Assembly (NCBI RefSeq): GCF_000812865.1
Contig: NZ_JSYL01000014.1
Coordinates: 1 to 61,283 of the forward strand
Source of the DNA: Kaistella jeonii
GTDB taxonomy: Bacteria > Bacteroidota > Bacteroidia > Flavobacteriales > Weeksellaceae
Reading direction: 5' to 3'
Length of the DNA: 61,283 nt
The notes beneath the pieces are model-generated. The model was not told where the DNA came from, did no database searches, and was given only the letters and a program-made list of their open reading frames with translations. How positions within the stretch are numbered: the first letter of the stretch is position 1; every line of letters begins with the position of its first letter. This document shows, in pieces, positions 17,598 to 24,816 of the stretch. A program made the translations under genes and the position numbers.

Positions 17598-18563
17598 TCA
17601 ATCTAAATCAGGAAGAACTTTAGAATCGTATTCCAAATTATTCGATTTCATCTCATCTGTAATCATTTTTTCTACCCGCACTTTCTTAATTGCAATGTTC
17701 AATTCATTCCCCAGAAGAATTAAAATAATATTGACATTTACCCAAACCATCACCAAAATAATGGAACCGATGGAACCGTAAAGCACATTATATTTCGCAA
17801 AATCTTTTACATAAATCGCAAAGAAATACGTCAACAACATAAATAGCACAGTAGTTAAAATTGCTCCGGGCATCGCCTGTTTGAATGTAGTGATCTTCAA
17901 ACAACCCACCCAATAAAAAAGAGCAAGCAAAATAAAATAGAAAATTGGGAACGAAATAAATCCAATGATTTTCGCCATATTATCTACCAACCAGGAAATA
18001 TTTATTTGTGGCGTGAAGAGTTTCAGAACAACTTCACTGTAATATATTCCCAACAATGAAGCGATTATCAAAAATATAAAAGCAATCGTAATACCGAACG
18101 CAACGAAATATTCTTTCACAACGCCGCGTTGTAAATTGGTATTCAGATTAAACCCATTAATTAAAGAATGTGTCCCATTTACTGCAAAAACCATCGCAAA
18201 AATAATGGTCAGATTGCTAATATTTTTCATATTTGGAATAATAAAATCCTTGATATAACCAGTTACATCATTTTGAATATGCGACGGAAAGACATTGTGC
18301 ATTAAAACCTCGAAAATATAGAATTGAAGCTTGTCGTAGTGAGGCAAATAGGGCAAAAGCGAAAGTAAAAAAAGAATAAACGGAAATAAACTCAAAAAGA
18401 AACTCCAGGAAATACTTGCGGCGATTCTACCAATCTGCATTTTAAAAACACCTTGTCCATAAATTTCGAACATTTCCCAAAGCGATATCCCTAAAAAAGG
18501 AATATGAATATCATTAAGAAATCCATGTATTTTGAGAAGGAATTTAGGAGTTTTCAGACCCAT
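17598..18563 (-). CDS. YihY/BrkB family inner-membrane protein
   Basis: Read from 18563 the product is 321 residues with about six transmembrane segments. It shows family features: QIGRIAASISWSFFLSLFPFILF, GTHSLINGFN, FYWVGCLKITTFKQAMPGAILTTVLF and YGSIGSIILVMVWVNVNIILILLGNELN. The in-frame ATG at 18593 is rejected because the minus-strand -7 box at 18582-18589 would start transcription near 18575. The family was once called ribonuclease BN but is not an RNase; its role is unclear (possibly lipid or membrane homeostasis). It is divergent from rlmH, with overlapping promoters. Confidence 0.9.
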   Translation of the reverse strand: MGLKTPKFLLKIHGFLNDIHIPFLGISLWEMFEIYGQGVFKMQIGRIAASISWSFFLSLFPFILFLLSLLPYLPHYDKLQFYIFEVLMHNVFPSHIQNDVTGYIKDFIIPNMKNISNLTIIFAMVFAVNGTHSLINGFNLNTNLQRGVVKEYFVAFGITIAFIFLIIASLLGIYYSEVVLKLFTPQINISWLVDNMAKIIGFISFPIFYFILLALFYWVGCLKITTFKQAMPGAILTTVLFMLLTYFFAIYVKDFAKYNVLYGSIGSIILVMVWVNVNIILILLGNELNIAIKKVRVEKMITDEMKSNNLEYDSKVLPDLD

Positions 18564-18568
18564 TAATC

Positions 18569-18576
18569 TATATTTG
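18569..18576 (+). promoter_or_regulatory. -7 promoter box of rlmH
   Basis: TATATTTG is an exact TAnnTTTG, 17 bases before the rlmH ATG at 18594. It predicts a leader of only about ten bases. Confidence 0.6.
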
Positions 18577-18581
18577 CAACA

Positions 18582-18589
18582 CAAAGATA
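18582..18589 (-). promoter_or_regulatory. -7 promoter box of the YihY/BrkB gene
   Basis: The minus strand reads TATCTTTG, 18 bases upstream of the ATG at 18563. It lies just five bases from the rlmH box on the opposite strand, so the two promoters overlap. Confidence 0.55.
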
Positions 18590-18593
18590 ACAA

Positions 18594-19067
18594 ATGAGAA
18601 TCAATTTAGTATGTATTGGTAAAACCGATGATAAGGAAATTCAAAATCTCATTAAATATTACCAAAATCGTTTGCCGAAACACTGGAATTTTGATCTGAC
18701 AGAAATCGCCGACGTGAAAAATGCAAAGAATCTTTCACCAGAATTATTAAAAAAAGAAGAAGGAAAATTGTTCTTAAATCAAAGCGAAAATTCAGATTTT
18801 ATTGTTCTTCTGGATGAAAAAGGAAAACAGTTTACGAGTCGCGAATTTTCTGCTAAAATCGATCACTGGATGAACTCTTCCGTAAAAAAGCTTTCTTTCT
18901 TTATTGGCGGTGCTTATGGTTTTTCAGAGGAAATTTACGAACGAGCCAATGAAAAAATTTCACTTTCAAAAATGACCTTTACGCATCAGATGATCCGTTT
19001 ATTTTTTGTGGAACAATTGTATCGAGCAGATCAAATTCTTCAGGGAAAACCTTATCATAACGACTGA
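18594..19067 (+). CDS. rlmH: 23S rRNA (pseudouridine1915-N3)-methyltransferase RlmH
   Basis: The 157-residue SPOUT methyltransferase has the SAM-binding knot region FFIGGAYGF and the family C-terminus KMTFTHQMIRLFFVEQLYRADQILQGKPYH. It methylates pseudouridine 1915 in helix 69 of 23S rRNA in assembled ribosomes as a homodimer. Length and C-terminus are normal, so it should be functional. It is transcribed from its own near-leaderless promoter and is followed by a 21-bp minisatellite. Confidence 0.96.
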   Translation: MRINLVCIGKTDDKEIQNLIKYYQNRLPKHWNFDLTEIADVKNAKNLSPELLKKEEGKLFLNQSENSDFIVLLDEKGKQFTSREFSAKIDHWMNSSVKKLSFFIGGAYGFSEEIYERANEKISLSKMTFTHQMIRLFFVEQLYRADQILQGKPYHND

Positions 19068-19154
19068 AATATAGTTGATAGTTGATAGTTTAAAATTTAC
19101 CTATTTAATCTTTAAAATATTATCCGCAAACGAACAACTTTTTTAAGCAAAAAG

Positions 19155-19427
19155 AATACTACCACCCTCAAAGAGAATACTACCACCTGCAGAGAGAATA
19201 CTACCACCCGCAAAGAGAATACTACCACCCGCAAAGAGAATACTACCACCCGCAAAGAGAATACTACCACCCGCAAAGAGAATACTACCACCCGCAAAGA
19301 GAATACTACCACCCGCAAAGTAAATACTACCATCCGCAAAGTAAATACTACCACACGCAAAGTAAATACTACCACACGCAAAGTAAATACTACCACACGC
19401 AAAATTGATACTATCACCTGCAAAAAG
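19155..19427. repeat. Minisatellite, 13 tandem copies of a 21-bp unit
   Basis: Thirteen head-to-tail units of exactly 21 bp start with AATACTACCAC and continue with CCGCAAAGAG or a variant. Copies 3-7 are identical; copies 8-12 drift progressively (AAAGTA endings, CACACG centres) and copy 13 is the most divergent, an ordered gradient of variants. There are no unique spacers, so it is not CRISPR. Because 21 is a multiple of three, the minus strand stays open and would encode GGSILFA repeats, but there is no sign that this is a gene. It lies between rlmH and the HipA-like promoter. Confidence 0.92.
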
Positions 19428-19474
19428 AAAACCTGCATCTCGAACCACGAAACTCGAAACCCGACACTTTTTTG

Positions 19475-19482
19475 TATTTTTG
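19475..19482 (+). promoter_or_regulatory. -7 promoter box of the HipA-like/DUF3037/Mrr unit
   Basis: TATTTTTG is an exact TAnnTTTG ending four bases before the ATG at 19487. Transcription should start at or next to the start codon, giving a leaderless or nearly leaderless mRNA. This decides the start at 19487 over the in-frame ATG at 19472, which lies upstream of the box. Confidence 0.6.
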
Positions 19483-19486
19483 CGAC

Positions 19487-20269
19487 ATGACAAACGATTT
19501 ATCTCTGCGAACAGTTACGGTGATGCGTTACATTTTGCCTTTGCGAGAAGGTGGCTCTCTTCCTGCGCTTGCCGAAGCTGATGACGATTTTAAATATGTT
19601 TTGAAATTTCGCGGCGCCGGACATGGCGTGAAAATGCTGATCTCCGAATTATTGGGTGGAATGATCGCCCTGAAATTAGGACTTCAAATTCCGGAACTCG
19701 TTTTCGCCAATCTGGATGTGGATTTTGGAAGAATGGAAGCCGACGAAGAAATTCAGGACTTGCTGAAATTTTCCGAAGGTTTGAATTTAGGTTTGCATTT
19801 TCTTTCCGGTGCGATCGCTTACGATTCTTCGATCAGAGTTGATGCACTACTCGCTTCGAAAATTGTTTGGTTAGATGCTTTTACTACAAATATTGACCGG
19901 ACTTTCAAGAATACTAATCTTTTAATGTGGCACAAAGAATTATGGATCATCGATAACGGAGCTTCTTTTTATTTTCATCATTCCTGGCAAAATTTTGACG
20001 CTTCTGCAAAAACTCCATTCAAATATGTGAAAGACCATGTTTTGCTTTCACAAGCCAGTGAACTCATTCAAGCAGATCAATTTGCAAAAGAACATTTAAA
20101 CGACGAATTTTTCCGCAGTTTAGTAAATCTAATTCCTGATGATTGGTTGCAGTGGAACGATGCCGATGAAAATCCGGAAGAAATTAGAGAAATATATTTT
20201 CAGTTCTTGAAAACACGATTAGCGAATTCAGAAATCTTTTTAAATGAAGCCCAAAATGCAAGAGGATAA
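19487..20269 (+). CDS. HipA-like kinase family protein (HipA_2 type)
   Basis: The 260-residue protein resembles the short HipA-like kinase family. It has LREGGSLPALAEADDDFKYVLKFRGAGHG, an ATP-site-like lysine strand, then LDAFTTNIDRTFKNTNLL and LWIIDNGASFYFHH. The last two form the catalytic loop and metal-binding Asp equivalents of the HipA fold (DAxxxNxDRTxxNxNLL...IDxGA). It lacks the HipA N-terminal subdomain and no HipB-type helix-turn-helix gene is adjacent, so it is not a classical HipBA toxin. The next gene, DUF3037, overlaps it. HipA-like/DUF3037 pairs are widespread, but I know of no established function. Substrate unknown. Confidence 0.82.
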   Translation: MTNDLSLRTVTVMRYILPLREGGSLPALAEADDDFKYVLKFRGAGHGVKMLISELLGGMIALKLGLQIPELVFANLDVDFGRMEADEEIQDLLKFSEGLNLGLHFLSGAIAYDSSIRVDALLASKIVWLDAFTTNIDRTFKNTNLLMWHKELWIIDNGASFYFHHSWQNFDASAKTPFKYVKDHVLLSQASELIQADQFAKEHLNDEFFRSLVNLIPDDWLQWNDADENPEEIREIYFQFLKTRLANSEIFLNEAQNARG

Positions 20270-20639
20270 ATTATACGAATACGCTGTAATACGCTTGGTT
20301 CCAAAGGTGGAGAGAGAAGAATTTTTCAACATCGGTCTTGTTATGTTCTCGAAAAAAGAAAAATATATTCGAATTGAATTCAGTATTTGTCCGAAAAAAT
20401 TTGAATTGATGCACAGCAAAATGGATTTCGAAGACATTCAGCAAAATCTGGAAAGTTTTGAAAAAGTTGCCAACGGTACAAAAGATGGCGGAGAAATTGC
20501 AAAACTTGACATTCCGGAAAGATTTCGATGGTTGACTGCAGTTAGAAGTTCAGTCGTACAAACTTCTCGACCACATCCGGGGAAAACGAAAGATTTGGAT
20601 GGGACTTTTGAGAGACTTTTTAATGAACTAGTAAAATAA
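20256..20639 (+). CDS. DUF3037 domain protein
   Basis: The 127-residue protein (131 if read from an alternative ATG at 20244) matches DUF3037: YEYAVIRLVPKVEREEFFNIGLVMFSK at the start and FRWLTAVRSSVVQTSRPHPG near the end. It contains no known catalytic motif. It overlaps the HipA-like gene by 14 bases (26 with the longer start) and is followed by the Mrr gene after 2 bases, so all three are probably translated from one mRNA. The tight linkage suggests it binds or regulates the kinase, but this is inference. Confidence 0.82.
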   Translation: MQEDKLYEYAVIRLVPKVEREEFFNIGLVMFSKKEKYIRIEFSICPKKFELMHSKMDFEDIQQNLESFEKVANGTKDGGEIAKLDIPERFRWLTAVRSSVVQTSRPHPGKTKDLDGTFERLFNELVK

Positions 20640-20641
20640 AA

Positions 20642-21535
20642 ATGATGATTACAGAAATACCAAAATTCCACGAAACATTTAATCCAATTCTTGAAATATT
20701 AAAAAATGGAGAGAAAATTCATAGTCGTGAAATGCAAAGACTTGTAATTGAAAAATTTTACTCAAATCTGCCAGAAGAATTTTTAAAAGAAAAAACAAAA
20801 TCCGGAGAAATATTAATCAATAACAGAATTGCGTGGGGAAAATCATATTTAAAAAAAGGTGGTTATATCAATTATCCTGAAAGAGGTTTTGTTCAAATAA
20901 CAGAAAAGGGATTAAAACAAAATTCTTTACTAGATCTAAAAACTGTTGTTGGCGAGGAAGGCGAAATTAATTTTTACATTCCAGAAAACTCAAAATCAAC
21001 GCACGAAATAAATATTGAAAAAATTGATAATGCTTCTCCTCAAGATTTAATAGATAAGGGATTCGAACAAATTGAATTTGAAATCAAAAATGATCTGTTA
21101 AGCAAATTGAAAGGGATCGATCCTTACTATTTTGAGAAAGTAATATTAATTCTATTAAAAAAGATGGGTTATGGTGATTTTTTTGAAACCTCAAAATCTT
21201 CTGACGGTGGAATTGATGGAATTATCAACGAAGATAAATTAGGTCTTGACAAGATTTACATGCAAGCGAAAAGATTCTCTGAAAATAAAGTGCGTGAAAA
21301 AGATATTAGAAATTTTATTGGAGCGATGAGCGGTGACACGAATAAAGGCGTATTTGTTACAACTTCTATGTTTGATTTACATGCAGTTGAAAAAGCGAAA
21401 AATGCACATCACAAAATTATTTTAATTGATGGCAACAAATTAGTTGATTTGATGTACGAATTTAATGTAGGAATTCAGATTAAGAACATTTATGAAGTCA
21501 AACAATTAGATGAAGATTTCTTTTATGAGCAATAG
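20642..21535 (+). CDS. Mrr-family restriction endonuclease
   Basis: The 297-residue protein has an N-terminal winged-helix Mrr_N-like region (residues 5-100, with NNRIAWGKSYLKKGGYINYPERGFVQITEKG) and a C-terminal Mrr_cat PD-(D/E)xK domain at about 155-260. In the latter FEKVILILLKKMGYGDF is followed by DGGIDGIIN and YMQAKRF, giving the metal-binding Asp and the QxK motif, and then FIGAMSGDTNKGVFVTTSMF. Mrr enzymes cut foreign methylated DNA. It starts two bases after DUF3037, so it belongs to the same unit. A second ATG at 20645 is possible. Composition seems more A+T-rich than the two genes before it, which may indicate separate acquisition. Confidence 0.88.
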   Translation: MMITEIPKFHETFNPILEILKNGEKIHSREMQRLVIEKFYSNLPEEFLKEKTKSGEILINNRIAWGKSYLKKGGYINYPERGFVQITEKGLKQNSLLDLKTVVGEEGEINFYIPENSKSTHEINIEKIDNASPQDLIDKGFEQIEFEIKNDLLSKLKGIDPYYFEKVILILLKKMGYGDFFETSKSSDGGIDGIINEDKLGLDKIYMQAKRFSENKVREKDIRNFIGAMSGDTNKGVFVTTSMFDLHAVEKAKNAHHKIILIDGNKLVDLMYEFNVGIQIKNIYEVKQLDEDFFYEQ

Positions 21536-21635
21536 TTATTTTATATCTATTTCTCAACCTTAATAAAAATATTTGCGGCTAATTCACTTTCAGATTTCGA
21601 TGAAGTTTTATGGTAAAAATCAATGCAGTGATCAA

Positions 21636-23966
21636 TTAAATCTTCGTCAGTTTGGCGAACTTCAAAATTAGATTTTTCATGCCTTCATGCTGAAATTTCA
21701 CTTTCGCCTTAATGTTTTGCGCATCTGTACCATCCAGAAAAATTACTTCGCCCACCCCAAAACGGTCGTGACGAACTTTGTCACCCACTTCAATATCTTG
21801 GGAAGAATTTCCGCTTGGATTAATGATCCTTGCCGTAGCAACAGGTTTTAAATTTTGAGGTATTGCAACCGGCTCATCTCGCTGAAGCGTTTTCTTCTCC
21901 TCTTTCTTTTTATAAAATCTCGGTTCGCTCGGTAGATCATCGAAAATATTGGAGGTAATTCCGGAATGATTTACAAATCTACTTTCGATCGCAGGATTTA
22001 TAAATTCTAAATATTGAGCGTCGACTTCACTTAAAAATCTCGATGGTTCTGCATCAGTAATTTTTCCCCACTGAAATCTCGAAATTGCATAAGTAAAAAA
22101 AGCCTGCTTTTCAGCTCTCGTTAAAGCCACATAAAATAATCGCCTCTCTTCTTCAACTTCTTCTCTGGTTGAAGAACTCATAAAACTGGGAAATAAATTT
22201 TCTTCCAAACCAACCAAATGAACAATTGGAAACTCTAAACCTTTTGAAAGGTGAATCGTCATCAAAGAAACTTTATCGGTATCATCGTCGTTTTTATCAG
22301 TTTGAGTATCCGCAGAAAGCGCAATGTTTTCCAGAAAATTAGAAAGCGACGCATCTCCATCATCCAACTGAATCTGTTCTTCCAGAAATCCCTGCATCGA
22401 ATTCATTAATTCCTGTACATTTTCTACGCGTGAAATTCCTTCCGGAGTTTGGTCATCTTTCAAAAATTTAATGAGTCCACTTCTTTTCGCAACCTCCATC
22501 GTAACGCTGTACACATTTTCGGTTTTCAACATTACCTGAAATGCTTTGATCATCGACCAAAAATCTGAAAGTTTCGTTAGAATTCCGTTATTTAAACTCA
22601 TTCTCGGCGCGTAAAACCCAAGATTATCTAAAACCTGAGTGACAGAAATATTTTGAGAATCGGCAAAAACGATCAATTTATTTTGAGTGGTTTCTCCAAT
22701 TCCACGAGCGGGATAATTAATGATTCTTGTTAAAGCTTCACTATCATTTTCATTCACCAAAAGTCGAAGATATGCGATCAGATCTTTCACTTCTTTCCTT
22801 TGGTAGAAGGATAATCCGCCGTAAACGCGATAGGGAATATTTTTTCTTCTTAATGCATCTTCAAAAGCTCGTGTTTGAGAGTTCGTTCGGTACAAAATAG
22901 CAAAATCGGTAAATTTTCGCTGCGCAGAATTATGCATCTCCCAAATATTTGAGGCTACGAAATTCGCTTCATCCGCATCAGAAAGGGAACGGTAGACTTT
23001 TATCTTTTCCCCTTTTTCGTTTTCACTGAACACATTTTTTTTGAACTGCTGTACGTTTTTAGAAATTACCACATTTGCTGCGTTCACAATATTTTGCGTA
23101 GAGCGGTAATTTTGTTCAAGGGAAACGGTTTTAGCGTCGGGATAATCTTTTTTAAAATTAAGAATATTCAAAATATTCGCACCCCGAAAGGAATAAATCG
23201 ACTGTGCATCGTCACCGACAACACAAATGTTTTCAAATTTGGACGCCAAAGCCTTTACAATCAAATACTGCGAATGATTGGTATCCTGATACTCATCAAC
23301 CAAAATATATCGGAATCTATCCTGATATTTTGCTAAAATTTCGGGAAATCTCGTTAATAATTCATTGGTTTTTAATAATAAATCATCAAAATCCATCGCA
23401 CCATTTCGGAAACAAACATCAACATATTTCTGATAAATTAAACCGATCTGTTTCATGTTTGCACGCTCATCAGCTTCAATCAATTCTGGATTATTGAAGT
23501 AGGCTTTAACGGTGATCAGATTATTTTTATAGTTTGAAATTCTCGCCTGAACTTTTTTTGGCTTGTAAAGATCAGCATCTATGTTCAATTCTTTCAATAC
23601 CTTTCTAATGACATTCAAAGAATCCTGAGAATCATAAATCGTAAAATTAGAAGGGAAACCAAGAAAATGCGCTTCACTTCTCAAGATCCGCGCAAAAACA
23701 GAGTGAAAAGTTCCCATCCAAAGACTTCGCGCTTCACTGTCGCCGACCACTTTCGCAATCCTGATTTTCATTTCTTTTGCCGCCTTATTTGTAAAGGTGA
23801 GCGCTAAAATATTGAAAGGATCAACCAGGTTGGTAATTAAATGAGCAATTCGCATGGTAAGGACCCGCGTTTTCCCCGAACCAGCTCCTGCAAGAACCAT
23901 GAGTGGTCCTTCCAATGCGGTTACGGCTTCATATTGTGCTTCATTTAATCCTTTTAAGTAATCCAT
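21636..23966 (-). CDS. UvrD/PcrA-type SF1A DNA helicase
   Basis: The 776-residue protein has the complete UvrD/PcrA motif set: LNEAQYEAV (Q motif), AGAGSGKTRVL (Walker A), FTNKAAKEM, VDEYQDTNHSQ (Walker B), GDDAQSIYSFRGA (III), LEQNYRST (IV), LMTIHLSKGLEF (V) and EERRLFYVALTRA (VI). It ends in a Tudor-like C-terminal domain (GDKVRHDRFGVGEVIFLDG). It is a 3'-5' ATP-dependent helicase for nucleotide-excision and replication repair. Length is close to PcrA. A -7 box lies 20 bases upstream. Confidence 0.95.
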   Translation of the reverse strand: MDYLKGLNEAQYEAVTALEGPLMVLAGAGSGKTRVLTMRIAHLITNLVDPFNILALTFTNKAAKEMKIRIAKVVGDSEARSLWMGTFHSVFARILRSEAHFLGFPSNFTIYDSQDSLNVIRKVLKELNIDADLYKPKKVQARISNYKNNLITVKAYFNNPELIEADERANMKQIGLIYQKYVDVCFRNGAMDFDDLLLKTNELLTRFPEILAKYQDRFRYILVDEYQDTNHSQYLIVKALASKFENICVVGDDAQSIYSFRGANILNILNFKKDYPDAKTVSLEQNYRSTQNIVNAANVVISKNVQQFKKNVFSENEKGEKIKVYRSLSDADEANFVASNIWEMHNSAQRKFTDFAILYRTNSQTRAFEDALRRKNIPYRVYGGLSFYQRKEVKDLIAYLRLLVNENDSEALTRIINYPARGIGETTQNKLIVFADSQNISVTQVLDNLGFYAPRMSLNNGILTKLSDFWSMIKAFQVMLKTENVYSVTMEVAKRSGLIKFLKDDQTPEGISRVENVQELMNSMQGFLEEQIQLDDGDASLSNFLENIALSADTQTDKNDDDTDKVSLMTIHLSKGLEFPIVHLVGLEENLFPSFMSSSTREEVEEERRLFYVALTRAEKQAFFTYAISRFQWGKITDAEPSRFLSEVDAQYLEFINPAIESRFVNHSGITSNIFDDLPSEPRFYKKKEEKKTLQRDEPVAIPQNLKPVATARIINPSGNSSQDIEVGDKVRHDRFGVGEVIFLDGTDAQNIKAKVKFQHEGMKNLILKFAKLTKI

Positions 23967-23986
23967 TCGTATAAAAAATTGAGTGT

Positions 23987-23994
23987 CAAATTTA
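23987..23994 (-). promoter_or_regulatory. -7 promoter box of the UvrD/PcrA helicase gene
   Basis: The minus strand reads TAAATTTG, an exact TAnnTTTG, 21 bases before the ATG at 23966. Confidence 0.55.
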
Positions 23995-24130
23995 CGGAAA
24001 ATTTAAAGAAAAGAACTCCAAAATAAGCATTGAGGAAAAGTAAAAAGTTTTCAAAAATAAATCTTAAAACCTAAAAGAAAAGGCATAATATTTGTAAATA
24101 TTGCATTAATAATATAATAACAAAAGCACA

Positions 24131-24391
24131 ATGTCAGAAAATATACTATCTATTGAAGATCTTAAATTTCTTGAGAATCTTCATACCAAATGTGGCTTAG
24201 AATTTTTGAGGTTTGATGAAAACGGAATTAAAACGAATGAGAATTCTAAAATTTCTAGTTTTATAGAAGATAAATCTTTCGATAATAAATCTTATCTCAC
24301 AGAAATATCGAAGAAACTGCGATTTAGATTAAATTCAAACTTTCAGCTGAATTTTTCGCACGACTTTAATTTTGAAGTTGTTCGCGTATAA
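24131..24391 (+). CDS. Small hypothetical protein
   Basis: The 86-residue protein is acidic and Asn/Lys/Ser-rich, without a signal peptide or membrane segment. No family is recognised. It is supported by its free-standing position with a 3' terminator (24402-24433) and by a one-mismatch -7 box (AATATTTG) about 40 bases upstream. It is convergent with the response-regulator gene. Confidence 0.55.
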   Translation: MSENILSIEDLKFLENLHTKCGLEFLRFDENGIKTNENSKISSFIEDKSFDNKSYLTEISKKLRFRLNSNFQLNFSHDFNFEVVRV

Positions 24392-24401
24392 AACTTCAAT
24401 A

Positions 24402-24433
24402 AAAAAGACAAACTTTTCGGTTTGTCTTTTTTT
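24402..24433. terminator. Bidirectional terminator
   Basis: A hairpin AAAAGACAAAC / GTTTGTCTTTT with a short TTTTCG loop and A/T tails on both sides lies between the convergent small gene and the response-regulator gene. Confidence 0.8.
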
Positions 24434-24435
24434 AT

Positions 24436-24801
24436 TTATGCGGTAAGTTGATTAAGTTTATTCATCATCTCATCAATTTCGAATGGCTTTGCAATAAAAG
24501 CATTTGCTCCCGATTGCAGAGCAGTTTCTGCCAATCCTCTACTTGCAGACATGATAACCACCGGAATATCTTTTGTCTTTTCGTTCGCCTTTAATTTTTT
24601 ACAGATTTCTCTACCATCTTCATCACATAACCACATATCTAAAAGAATTAGATTTGGTTTTAAATCTGCGTCTACCACCTTGAAAATTTCGGAACCGCGT
24701 AAGAAGGTATTTACTTCAAACCCTTCAAAATCTAGAATTGTTCCTAAAGAATCCAGGATTGCAACGTCATCATCGACTATGAATATTTTCTTTGAATTCA
24801 T
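24436..24801 (-). CDS. Single-domain response regulator
   Basis: The 121-residue protein is a bare CheY-like receiver: acidic pair at D10-D12, phospho-acceptor Asp55 in LILLDMW, Ser in IPVVIMSASRG and the conserved Lys in AFIAKPFE. It has no output domain. It follows the PAS histidine kinase gene by 15 bases on the same strand and is its likely partner; signal output must go through another protein. Confidence 0.93.
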   Translation of the reverse strand: MNSKKIFIVDDDVAILDSLGTILDFEGFEVNTFLRGSEIFKVVDADLKPNLILLDMWLCDEDGREICKKLKANEKTKDIPVVIMSASRGLAETALQSGANAFIAKPFEIDEMMNKLNQLTA

Positions 24802-24816
24802 TTTTTTTACTTTTTA

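Noticed and set aside
19155..19427. CRISPR array
   Set aside because: Units are directly tandem with no unique spacers and no cas gene is in the window.
19112..19493. Two overlapping minus-strand ORFs encoding GGSILFA or VVFSLR repeats
   Set aside because: They are translations of the 21-bp minisatellite, which stays open because the unit length is divisible by three. There is no promoter, no non-repeat domain, and both overlap the promoter of the divergent gene.
19487..20639. Classical HipBA toxin-antitoxin pair
   Set aside because: No helix-turn-helix HipB-like gene is present, the kinase is of the short HipA_2 type, and DUF3037 does not resemble a known antitoxin.
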